Below are positions 45,099 through 54,714 of a stretch of 64,000 bases of DNA, in pieces. The DNA is from Boswellia sacra (Eukaryota; Streptophyta; Magnoliopsida; Sapindales; Burseraceae), in contig SNVD02013686.1 in the NCBI GenBank assembly GCA_013180625.2, forward strand, positions 62,001-126,000, written 5' to 3'. A model generated the notes under the pieces. The model saw only the letters and a list, made by a program, of their open reading frames with translations. It ran no database searches and had not been told where the DNA came from. The position numbers and the translations under genes are program-made. The first letter of the stretch is position 1. The number at the start of each line of letters is the position of its first letter.

Positions 45099-45700
45099 CA
45101 ATGTTATCTTCTTGTCTTTTCACTTCATAGCCCAGTGGTTGCTTGATGTAAACTTCTTCTTCAAGAACTCCATTCAAGAATGCTGACTTTACTTCCATTT
45201 GATAAATTTTTCACCTATTTTGAGCTGCCAATTAAATAATTAATCTTATAGTTTCTCAGCGAGCAACTGGAGCGAATACCTCTTCATAATCAATGCCTGC
45301 TTTTTTTCTATAGCCCTTTGCCACCGATCATGCTTTGTGTCTCTCAATTTCTCCTTTAGCATTCTTCTTTGTCCTTATAAACCCATTTCACTTCAATTGC
45401 TTTATGCCTTTTGGAAGAGTCGCTAGCTCTCATGTATTGTTCTTCATAATTGAATTGATTTCTTCATCCATGGCATTTCTCCATCTTTTACTTTTTACCG
45501 CCTCTTCAAAGTCAATTGGCTTACAATCTGCAAAGAGGCAAAATACGGTAAGATCATCAAGTTTCTCGGTTACGTCATAGAGATCTTGAATGCTCCTTAT
45601 TTGCTTTACTCTTCTTTCATTCAAGAATGATGGTTAGTTCTTGTTGGTCTTCTCTTGTTTGCTCCAAGCTTTTTTGTTAATTTTCAATGGGATAAGGGAT
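45099..45700 (-). pseudogene. Copia reverse transcriptase, N-terminal part
   Basis: Minus-strand pieces include KSKRWRNAMDEEINSIMKNNT (the entry into copia RT, W-xx-AM-xEE) in 45624-45430, then RKKAGIDYEEVFAPVAR-like and [18 protein letters not shown] in changing frames. Several frameshifts and stops are present. It is the N-terminal third of RT. Confidence 0.85.
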
Positions 45701-46560
45701 AAAGTTATAATCTTCATCATGTTTTTCCCAATCCCATTCGCCTTCTTCTTCAAACTCCATGTCTCTACTTAAAACTATCTTCTCAGTGCTTGGATTGTAC
45801 AACTTGTAACCTTTTGAGTTTGAATCATACCCAATAAAGACGAACTTCTCACTCTTGTCATCTAGCTTCATTCTTGTCTCGTCTAGGACATGTACTTAGG
45901 CAATGCTTCCAAATACTTTTAAATGAGAAATCTTCAACTTTTTTCCACTCCATGCTTCTTGTGGTGCTTTTTCCTAAACACTCCTAGTTGGTGAGCGATT
46001 TGACAAATAGATTGCACATGCCACAGCTTCTGCCCAAAGCTCTTTTGGCATCCTTTTGCTTTTAAGCATGCTTCGTGCTATGTTGAGAATAATTCTATTC
46101 TTTCTTTCAGCTACACCATTTTGTTAGAGAGATCTAGGAACCATTAGAGGACGTCAAATCCCATTTGTTTCACAAAAGTCTTGGAACTCCTTAGAAGTAA
46201 ATTCTCCTCCTCGATCGGATCTCATGACTTTAATTTGATGTCAACTTTCTTTCTCCACTGTTGCATTGAATTTCTTAAAGGCTTCAAAAACTTCTGATTT
46301 TTGTTTCAAGAAATATACCCAAGTTTTTCTTGAAAAATCATCAATCAAGAGGAAGAAATAATTGCTCTTACTGAGGGAGCTTGGTTTGATTTGACCATAC
46401 ACATCTGCATGTATAAGCTTAAGTGGCTTTAGGGCTCTCAAATTTGATTCCTTTGGAAAGCTTTTTCTAAATTGCTTCCCAAGCAAACATCCTTAGCATA
46501 GTTGATTAGGTTGATTGATGGAAGGTAGTCTTCTCACCATCTTCTTTTTGGACAGTAGTT
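45701..46560 (-). pseudogene. Copia integrase
   Basis: Frames 46486-46241 and 45871-45677 with broken sequence between. The catalytic residues are visible: Asp in HADVYG, Asp in RSDRGGEF and Glu in NGVAERKNR, the DD35E triad of copia integrase. The C-terminal part has FVFIGYDSNSKGYKLYNP. Stops occur before QIKVMRSDRGGEF and after ETNGI and PRSL. Non-functional. Confidence 0.9.
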
Positions 46561-47048
46561 CTAAGCCACCAAAGTTTAAGTGCCCAAATCGAAGATACCA
46601 AAGCCAATATTTTTTTTTATTAACAAGCTTTTAGACATTTTGCCACATTAGTTTGAATATTTAACAAGAACATTCTATTTTTCGACATTGGTACGTTAGT
46701 GATCAAATTATTTTTATCATCTCTTATAGAAAGACTACAATCTTTCATTTGAATATCATAGCCTTTCTTTAAGAGTTGTCCCAAGCTTAAGATATTATTT
46801 TTCATATTGGGCACGTTATAAACATTTGAAATAAATTGATGCCTTCCATTCTTCAAGCGAATTAATATGTTACCTTTGCCTCTTACTAGAATCTTGGACT
46901 CATCTCCAAAGGACACATTTCCACTTATCGACTCATCAATCTCTACAAACATGCTTATTCTTCCACACATACGGTTACTTGCACCAGTGTCAAGGTACGA
47001 TGCATTTTCTTGGCCTCCTTTTTTTTCTTGGCAAGCTAGTAACAACAT
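46561..47048 (-). pseudogene. Copia protease and GAG-pre-integrase
   Basis: The 142-codon frame 47048-46620 contains YLDTGASNRMCG with the DTGAS catalytic motif of copia protease, then NVYNVPNMKNNILSLGQLL. Its 3' side leads into the GAG-pre-integrase segment, which is frameshifted near 46620. Confidence 0.88.
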
Positions 47049-48030
47049 ATCATTTTCCTTGATGTTTTATTCCACAGAGTTAGACTTTCCTTCAACTTTA
47101 ATTTTGGAAGTTCTACATTCTGAAGCGTAGTGACCAAAATTTTGACAATTACAACATTGAGTTTGGGCTTTGCATTTAGAGGCATAGTGTCCATACCTTT
47201 GACAGTTGTGGCATTGGATTTAAGATCTTTCAACTCTAGTGTCACTTCTACCATGACCTCTTGTTGAACTTTCTCCTCTATTATAGTTGCTTTTGGAGTT
47301 TCTACTGTTACTCCAACCTTGTCCACAACCTCGACCTTGACCTCATCCTTGGCCACGAGCTCTCGCACGTTGACCTTGTTCATTGTTGAAGCTTTCTTCA
47401 CTTTCCTTAATATGAATCTTGAGAAGTTGCTCCATAATTCCTTGCTTCTTCTTGTGTTTTTCTTCATATGCATGTAGTGTTCCTTGAAGTTACTCTATTG
47501 TTATGTCTTCCAAATTCTTGGTTTCTTCAATTGTTACAACAATGTGCTCAAATTTTGGATCCAACGAGCGAAGAATTTTCTCCATGATTCTCACATCTTC
47601 TAGCTTCTCACCATTTCTTTTTAATTGGTTTTAAACAACCAAAACTCTTGAAAAGTAATCACAAATTGACTCATTTTCTTTCATGTGTAATGACTCAAAC
47701 TCACCTCTTGCAGTTTGAGGACGTACCTTCTTTACTTTTTCTTCTCCTTTGTAGGAAATTCTAAGTTTTTCCCGTGCATCCTTAGCGGTGGTTGCACTTG
47801 ACACCTTTCAAAACCATCATCCAATGCTTGATAAATAAGGGAGAGAGCTTTCTTATCTTTCTTTTTTACATCTCTCAAAGTATCTCTTTGTGCTTGAGAT
47901 AGTGATGCTTCATCTTGTGGTTTAATGTAGCCATTTCAAATTATTTCCCAAATATCATATGCTCCAAGGATTGCTTCCATCTTAATGCTCCATTTCTCAT
48001 AATTGGATTTGTTGAGTGATGGAACTTGAA
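47049..48030 (-). pseudogene. Copia gag (UBN2 type)
   Basis: Starting near 48030, the minus strand gives NKSNYEKWSIKMEAILGAYD and then, across stops, SQAQRDTLRDVKK and RVLVV, typical of plant copia gag. Two zinc knuckles (CHNCQRYGHYASKC and CCNCQNFGHYASEC, CX2CX4HX4C) lie at about 47225-47110, out of the frame reported at 47473-47036. Several stops and frameshifts make it non-functional. Confidence 0.85.
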
Positions 48031-48424
48031 AAGACCCCACACATTTGCCACATTTACTGACTAAAATAATAGATCAAAATTTTGCAAAAGGGTGACTGTG
48101 CAAAATTTTAAAGAAAATGAAACCTGGTTGGTTTTTGTCAAGACCAATCTATCACAAACTGAACTTTTCGGGCTTGGCTAACATTATACGAGTTGTAGAA
48201 CTAATATGATATTTGTCGTCGTAGGGGCTTGAGTGAAATTTCTTCTACAAAGAGTTGGCTGATATTTTTGGATGTAGGGAGCAAATTGAAATTTTTTGAT
48301 ACAAGGGGCTGAGTACATTTACCACCTCAGGGGGCAAAATGAAATTTGCCAATATGGACAGTATTCTGGATAGAAGACGTTTCTGCAGAAGCTTGGTTTT
48401 TTGGAAGAGGAAGTGTGGCTTTTG

Positions 48425-48438
48425 TGGCTTTGATACCA
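48425..48438 (-). promoter_or_regulatory. Copia primer-binding site
   Basis: On the minus strand TGGTATCAAAGCCA follows the 5' LTR within a few bases. It resembles the initiator tRNA-Met primer site (TGGTATCAGAGC) with one change. Confidence 0.85.
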
Positions 48439-48441
48439 CTT

Positions 48442-48558
48442 TGTTGGACACTCAAGATTGTGAAAAACTCAAGTTTAAGTTTATTTCAACAATACAATTG
48501 TAAAATACAATAAAAACTCACTCACTTTCAGAAATTTCACTAACTCAAAAAAACTCAC

Positions 48559-48592
<34 letters not shown>

Positions 48593-48887
48593 CTCCTTTA
48601 TTATTTTCTTCTCTCCCTCTTTGGTTTCTTGCTTGCTCTCACACACCATTGCTCCAAGTGATGCCCTATACTGATAGTCTTCATGGTGAGTTAGGTGCCC
48701 TTCATTTTTTACTCTTTCTTGCACATGTAACATATGAATGGTTGGTGAAGAATTCATTTAGAATGGTGGGCTTCTAGATGGATGGTGGAGGAGTTGTTTT
48801 CACATAGGAGAGTTCACATGGAAGATGAAAAACATGTCTAAATGATGGTATGCTACTAGATATACAAATAAAGTTTAATATTCAACA
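48442..48887 (-). repeat. 5' LTR of the copia element
   Basis: 446 bp, the partner of 39807-40465 without the SINE. It contains an (AC)n run at 48560-48590 that is short and broken in the other LTR, so it expanded after insertion. Confidence 0.95.
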
Positions 48888-49330
48888 TTATGAATCCCCT
48901 AAAGCTATCTCTACACACCTTCTCCAAGCATACTCAATACTAAATTAAAAAAATAAATAAATAAAATTTTGTCTAAAACAAACTAAATAATTTTGAAAGT
49001 AACATATATAATTATCAATACAAAATTAATAGAATAATTTTTGTTACATGAAAAAAAACAAAAAACTTTTATAAAAATTGATGAAAAAATGATAAAAAAT
49101 TATTTATATAATAAATCATGGAAATCATTAATAAATTTTTATTTTAATAATAATTTTTATTAAATACAGTAGTATGTTGTTGTATTATATTGGTTTTTTG
49201 GAGTTAATATTAAAATCATTTAATTTTTTGATGAAAATTAATTAGTCTAATTTGAAAATAGTTTATGCATTATTAGAAAATGGGGTGTGGAGAACATTTT
49301 AAGGGATTCATATAGCCCACCCTAGTTATT

Positions 49331-49812
49331 TGGGGTTATAAAACTTGTTTAAAGGTTTTTATTTACTATTCATGGCCAAAGACTATTCATTTGGTTGAAA
49401 TTACAAATGAAATCAACAACATTCTTCATTAACAAAAATTTCCCTTATTAACTTGGAAGTTGTACCTTAAAAATAGGTATTAAAGATTATTTGGGGTTGT
49501 ATGAATTTTGTTTAAAAGGTTTGTATTATTAATATTCATGACTAAAAATACTGTCCATAAAGTTTAAATTACAATTAAAATCTATGATATTCTTCATTAA
49601 GGCAAAATTTCCATGGCAACTTTGGTTACATCTCGAAATTAGGTACTAGCTATCCAAAAGGGGCATTTGGGGTTATAAAATTTTGTTAGAGGTTTGTGTT
49701 TACCATTCTTGGCTTAAGAAACTATCCATATGGTTAAAATTACAAGGGAAATGAAATAAATTCTTCGTTAAGGCAAAATTTTCTTTCTGCCTCAAAGTTT
49801 TACCTCAAACTT
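49331..49812 (+). repeat. ~180-bp repeat units, copy B continued
   Basis: Three units (about 49331-49490, 49490-49660, 49660-49812) of the family at 13870-14225. The middle unit (GTATTATTAATATTCATGAC, CTTCATTAAGGCAAAATTTCC) is closest to the first unit of copy A, and the third (GGCTTAAGAAACTATCC) to its second unit. Confidence 0.85.
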
Positions 49813-49831
49813 GTGTACATACATACATATT

Positions 49832-49832
49832 T

Positions 49833-49868
<36 letters not shown>
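49832..49868. repeat. (AC)n(AT)n microsatellite
   Basis: About twelve AC units followed by about seven AT units. Confidence 0.95.
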
Positions 49869-49869
49869 C

Positions 49870-50451
49870 AATTTTTTTCCACATATATGATTAGTCAACA
49901 TAACATGACATAGTTAATGTTATAACAAGCCAACTAATACAGTAAGTTATTGAGTTACTCAAATTTGTACAGTTTTATATCAACAAGTGAGTTTCAAAAG
50001 AGTAATTTATTTAAATTGCGACTTTAATTTTTTTATAAGTTATATCAACTCACTCAACTGTGGCACCTACTTTGTTTTCTATTTTTCCTTCCACGCATGT
50101 CTCAAGTGGTTGCAAGTCATGTGGATTGGTTTTCAAAGATCATATATAAGGTTGTATTATGTAACATAATATGATATCCTTTTGCATCTCATGACTATTG
50201 TATATATTTGTGGAGATATTTCTTTTCTAATATGGCGAATAGTACAATTTATGTATATAAATATTTGTGAAGTGCAATGTTATCTACTTAGATTTTTGTG
50301 GAGGATTTGAGATATATTGCTGTTGATTATGAGTTTTCTTCTATGTGAGGGATGAGATATCTCAAATTGAGTCGTTATGAATTTTTGAAAGTGTTCTATG
50401 AGTTGATAATGGGTGGTACAATTAGAAAAATAAAATCGTATTACTAAATTA
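49870..50451 (+). other. Duplication copy B, upstream part
   Basis: Noncoding. Collinear with 14226-14680 of copy A, with shared landmarks such as CAACATAACAT, GTGGATTGGTTTTCAA.GATC, GATTATGAGTTTTCTTCTATG and GAGTCGTTATGAATTTTT. The last three bases, TTA, are the target duplication of the following CACTA element. Confidence 0.82.
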
Positions 50452-50950
50452 CACCACAAAAAACAGAGAGCATCTGCTGCATGGCCTTAACCCAAAAAAC
50501 AAGGTCTTCTGTGGCAGGGGTATTGCTGACGTAAAAAGCTTTTTGTGGCTGCTTTATTGTAGCTGTTGAGCAGCCATAATTAACAAGCACCGTAAACCAT
50601 TTCTATCTGCCTTACAGCGGCTCTTTGGCTTAAACGGCTGCAATACTCCCGCCCTAAATGACATGCACGACTCCCTAGACCTCATAATTTAAAATTCTTT
50701 TGACAGATATCAATTTGGTATTGTGCTATTCACACAAACCCCCCTAGGTTTTAACTTAATTTCGTCTAAAAATATTATTTGTCGTTTTTCATCTGCGATA
50801 CCCCTGACTTTTCAAAATTCATCATGGACACGCCTTCCGTCAGATTTTCCGATTTTTCGTTATGTACTCGTTATGTATTTGTAATTATATTGAATATTGG
50901 GGGCATAATAGTCATTTAACACTATATATGAGTTTAAATAAATTTTATAA

Positions 50951-51015
50951 AGATCCGATTCGAACTCAAGACCTCCTACATTATAAAACGCTTGATTCAC
51001 CACCAAACTACTAGA
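50951..51015 (-). other. tRNA-like module 1 in MULE
   Basis: On the minus strand TAGTTTGGTGGTGAATCAAG resembles a pol III A box and GAGTTCGAATCGG a B box, about 55 bases apart. It is like a tRNA gene or SINE head, but no cloverleaf was checked. Confidence 0.55.
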
Positions 51016-51091
51016 TATTTTTGTTTAAAGTCAACAACAAATATATTTAAGTTACAAAGTATGCTATAAAATATGTCAAATTTTAGGTTGT

Positions 51092-51155
51092 TGGCGCTCG
51101 AACCCAAGACCCCTTCTTTCCTACATAACATGATCACCACCAGGCTATAACATAT
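51092..51155 (-). other. tRNA-like module 2 in MULE
   Basis: On the minus strand TATAGCCTGGTGGTGATCATG is A-box-like and GGGTTCGAGCGCC is B-box-like, followed directly by TRNA-style spacing to module 1. It resembles module 1 and may be a duplicate of it. Confidence 0.55.
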
Positions 51156-51179
51156 TTATGCATAATGTTAATAACAAGT

Positions 51180-52010
51180 AAGATATAATTGATTCAAATT
51201 AATTATACATTTATATATTTTAACTAATTTATTAAAATAAATAAATTCATTAATTAATAAGAATTAATAAATTAAAAAAGATTAAAATAAAAATTAATAA
51301 AAATAAATCTGTAGTTCCTCTTATTTAATTTATAATTGATTAAAATTAATTATAAATTTTAATTAATTTATTAAAATAAATTAATAAATTTATTAATATG
51401 AATTAATAAATTAAAATATATTAAAATAAAAATTAATAAACTAAATTAATAAATCTATAGTTTCTCTTATTTAATTTTATAATTGATTAAAATTAATTAT
51501 AAATTTCAATTAATTTATTAAAATAAATTAATAAATTTATTAATAAGAATTAATATCTTAAAATAAATATAAATAAATTAATAAATTTAGATTAAAATAG
51601 AATTAAAAAATAAATTAATAAATTTAGATTGAAATAGAAATCAAAAAATAAATTAATAAATTCAGATTAAAAGTTTAACTTTTGTATATTTTTGTTGGTA
51701 TTTTTTAACAGTTTTGTAATTTTATTGTATCAAAAATTAAAAAATTATAATTTTTAGATATTTTATTGAGTATTTTGTGAATTTTTAAATATATATATGG
51801 ATATTTTATTGGGTATTTTTCAATTATTTGAAATTTAATTGTATATTAGAAATGCTTTGATATATATTCTCTTATTTAATTTTATAATTGATTAAAATTA
51901 ATTATAAATTTTAATTAATTTATTAAAATAAATTAATAAATTTATTAATAAGAATCAATATATTAAAATAAATATAAGTAAAAAATAAATTAATAAATTT
52001 ATGGTTTTTC
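51180..52010. repeat. Tandem-like TTAATAAATT blocks
   Basis: Several imperfect copies of a block of about 120-160 bp containing CTCTTATTTAATTT, ATAATTGATTAAAATTAATTATAAATTT and AATTAATTTATTAAAATAAATTAAT (near 51320, 51465, 51870). The MULE interior grew by repeated duplication of this block. Confidence 0.82.
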
Positions 52011-52113
52011 TACTAATTTATTATTCTACTCACCATAAACAAAAATAAATTAATAAAGTACAATAAGAAGCTCTATTGTTTAAATATATTTTTATTCCTT
52101 TAGTGTTAAAAAA

Positions 52114-52182
52114 GTTGTTTGGTCGAGTGGTTAGAAGTCTTTGTGATAGTTTGGAGTCTTAGGTTCGAGTCCTTTCATTGCA
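52114..52182 (+). other. tRNA-like module 3 in MULE
   Basis: The plus strand reads GTTGTTTGGTCGAGTGGTTA then, after about 30 bases, TAGGTTCGAGTCC. A box and B box are both close to consensus for a tRNA with a long variable region, such as Ser or Leu. The acceptor stem could not be closed by eye, so it is either a pseudo-tRNA or a SINE head. Confidence 0.6.
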
Positions 52183-52419
52183 TTTGTTTCAACTAATTTT
52201 TTTTCTTAGATGGAATCTATAGTTAGGGGTATTTAGGTAATTGTAATGGTTTTGGATGGAACAGTGATGTCATTTAACGGCAAAAGTGACGGAAGGGTGG
52301 TTTGTGATGAATTTCGAAAAAGTTAGGGGTACCGCATGATGAAAAATGGTAAACAGTGTTTTTGAATGAAGTTAAGCCAAAACCTAGGGGGTGTCTGTGT
52401 GAATAACCCATTTGGTATT

Positions 52420-52922
52420 TCCAAATTAATTATTTACGCATATAAAATTGAAGATTGATTATCCCATGATTTCTACCCATATATTCCAAAAGCATTTCAT
52501 ATCATTAAATATTTTGACAAACAAATAAGAATTCGTTTCTTGTTGATAATTCAAATATATCATTTACAAATATTTAATGCTACTCCTTCCTTGCAAATTC
52601 CTGGAATCACAAACATAGAAGAAACAATTTCTTCACGAATTATTTGAAGTGACCCAACTTATCTTTCCACATAAATCTATTTTGGTAGCCTGGATCTTGG
52701 TGTAATGCTTGCTTGATGTCTTCAGAAGAATGAGAACTTAGAAACATGCTACGCTCAGCTACCTAGCATTATTTACCAAAATAAAAATTGATTAGTGTAC
52801 ACTTGGATGATATCAAAATATTAAAGATTGGAAAAGACATACCTCTGAACCTGAACTTGCATTGAGAAATCAATGTGACAACCTTGAACACACTGTTGAA
52901 CTGCAGGGCTAGAGATTTTAAT
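52420..52922. other. CACTA interior, possible minus-strand exon
   Basis: The minus strand from about 52760 to 52645 is open and reads SSHSSEDIKQALHQDPGYQN and then MWKDKLGHF. No family is recognised. It may be an exon of the element's own gene or of a captured gene. Confidence 0.35.
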
Positions 52923-53159
52923 TGTTAGCCCTAAGGCTACATGATAATTTTGATGATAATAATACACATTGATTCATTGTGATTTACTAACATATTTATT
53001 TATGTGCAAAAGTAATATCATTGAAATAATTGTAAAATCAAGAAAAGGCTTATTAAAATGAAGTGTTGAAGCTAAAGAGAAGACTACATGTTAAAGGCAC
53101 CAAAGTTTAAGAACAATGTTTGATTCAAGGAATGTGACACATGAGCAATGTTCAATCAA

Positions 53160-53830
53160 TTGGTCATATATTTCTCTACAAATGTCCAAATAATGTGATT
53201 CTTAAGCCTTTGGAAAGCTTACTCCATTTACAACATTTCATATGTCTTAAAGAAATTCAAATTTCAAGTGTAAGGTTGTCCAAATCATCATGGAACTTGA
53301 AAGACAAATGGAAGCAGCTGACATGAGCACTGAATACTCTTTTGGACATATCTTGAGCTAGAAAAATCAAAATAACTTGATTCTTATGGCATTGAAAAAA
53401 GAACTTAATGAAGCACATTTCATATGTTTTGAAGAAATTCAAATTTCAAGCGGAAGGCTGACATAATTGACATGCAATTCGGTAGACTGACACAGAGAAG
53501 AAAAATCAACTTATTTGAGCACCGAATGATATTTTGTTCATGTCTTGAGTTAGAGATGTCCAAATGACTTGATTCTTCTGGCATTGAAAAGATGATTCAA
53601 TGGAGCAGATTTTATATTATTTTAATAAAGTCATATTTCAAACAGAAGGCTGACATAATACACATGCAAGTCGGTCGACTGACACATAGAAGAAAAATCA
53701 AGTCACATGAGCACCGAATGGTTTTTTGGCCATATCTTGAGCTAGAGATATCCAAATGACTTGGTTCTTGATGCGTTGGAAAGCTATTCAATTTTTTATA
53801 TCTTTTATATTTTGCAGATTTTCAAATTTC
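53160..53830. repeat. ~190-bp tandem repeats in solo LTR
   Basis: Four diverged copies. Landmarks CATATCTTGAGCTAGA and CAAATGACTTGATTCTT recur near 53167, 53347, 53540 and 53732, giving periods of about 180-193 bp. Each also has a (C/T)ATTTCAAATTTCAA-like word. Confidence 0.85.
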
Positions 53831-54149
53831 AAATGGAACATTGAAAAAAATGGCAGAAAAATTTTGGTTTTTATGGTGGGCAGAAAATTTGGAGTTGGTG
53901 TCTTCACTTGATTAAGTTCATCCCATTTGCCTATAAAAGGAGCCCTTCTCCCATGCATTCAGCAAAGTGCAAGAGAAGCATCTATCAAGCAAAAAACAAG
54001 AGAAAAATCAAGTCTAGAGAGCTTTTATATTCTTTATCTACTCTTTGAAGAGAGTTGTACTTTTGTTGTAAAAATTATCCTTGTTCTTGTCTTGTGGTGA
54101 GAGTGAGATCTTTTTGTAAAGGATAAAAGTTATCCTTGAGAGAACTCTT

Positions 54150-54405
54150 TCCTTGGTGAGGTTGTTCATCAAGAAGAACTCTTGGTGGTGGTGTTATCAA
54201 AGAAGTCTTGGTGTGGTGTTATCAAGAGTTGAAGGAAGTTGCCTTGGTGAGGTTGTTCATCAAGAAGAACTCTTGGTGTGGTGTTATCAAGGGTGAAGGA
54301 AGTTGCCTTGATGAGGTTGTTCATCAAGAAGAACTCTTGGTGTGGTGTTATCAAAGGTTGGAAGAAAAAGTCTTGGTGAGGTTGTTCATCAAGCAAGTTG
54401 TAAAG
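54150..54405. repeat. ~64-bp tandem repeats in solo LTR
   Basis: Copies of CCTTGGTGAGGTTGTTCATCAAG, AAGAACTCTTGGTGTGGTG and TTATCAA start at 54151, 54242, 54306 and 54371 (periods 91, 64 and 65). Frames 54169-54420 on both strands are translations of this array. Confidence 0.9.
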
Positions 54406-54714
54406 AATTTTACAACTTAGTAGAAAGCTTAGCTCGTGAAGCTAGGAGCCCGTGGACGTAGGCAAGGTTTGCCGAACCACGTAAATTGAGTTTGCACTCT
54501 CTCTATCCCTTTCCTCTTTACATTTACATGCACTTGTGATTGTTCTTTATTGCTATTCTCTTGATTGCATTCTATTTTCATCTTCTTCACCTTTATTCTT
54601 AAAGAAAGAGTTAAATAATTTTGATTTTCAAGAAAAGTTTTCTAAATCCGTTTTGATAAATAAAAACCCAATTCACCCCCCCTCTTGGGTTGCCATACCT
54701 GGGTCAACACTAAT

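Larger units (their letters stand above)
39807..48887 (-). mobile_element. Copia retrotransposon with nested insertions
   Basis: LTRs at 39807-40465 (with SINE) and 48442-48887 share TGTTGGACACTCAAG starts and TTAATATTCAACA ends. The 5-bp duplication TTATG is perfect (39802-39806, 48888-48892). Minus-strand order is gag, protease, integrase, RT, RNase H, the copia order. Three later insertions lie inside: a SINE in the 3' LTR, a hAT in the RT-RNase H interval and a MITE in RT. All coding parts have stops or frameshifts. The LTRs differ at about 24 of 440 positions by eye, so it is older than the gypsy element at 20253-29468. Confidence 0.95.
39793..49322. mobile_element. MITE split by a copia element
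   Basis: The ends are inverted repeats: left GTGTGGGAATTATGAATCCC (read across the copia insertion, counting TTATG once) and right, reversed, GGTGGGCTATATGAATCCC. The flanks TAGGTTATT (39784-39792) and TAGTTATT (49323-49330) are a slightly mutated target duplication of 8-9 bp, fitting hAT or Mutator. Without the copia element it is about 445 bp. It has no coding capacity. Confidence 0.65.
50723..52410. mobile_element. Mutator-like element with tRNA-like modules
   Basis: A 1,688-bp element with terminal inverted repeats over about 120 bp: left GTGCTATTCACACAAAC and CCCCCTAGGTTTT, right reversed TGGGTTATTCACACAGAC and CCCCCTAGGTTTT. A perfect 9-bp duplication TTTGGTATT lies at 50714-50722 and 52411-52419, as expected for Mutator. 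The interior is extremely AT-rich (51180-52010), made of TTAATAAATT words in tandem-like blocks, and has no transposase. Three tRNA-like stretches lie near its ends. Confidence 0.93.
52923..54709 (+). mobile_element. Solo LTR of a SIRE/Maximus-like copia element
   Basis: 1,787 bp from TGTTAGCCCTAAGG to CCTGGGTCAACA. The flanks TTAAT (52918-52922) and CTAAT (54710-54714) are a 5-bp duplication with one change. The end CACCCCCCCTCTTGGGTTGCC before the terminal ACCTGGGTCAACA resembles SIRE/Maximus LTR ends. A TATA box CTATAAAAGGAGC lies at about 53932-53944 followed by T-rich leader sequence. Two tandem-repeat arrays lie inside. No internal element sequence remains, so it is a solo LTR. Reading frames at 53141-54763 are artefacts of the repeats. 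Confidence 0.85.

Noticed and set aside
54169..54420. Repeat proteins on both strands
   Set aside because: They come from the 64-bp tandem array within a solo LTR.
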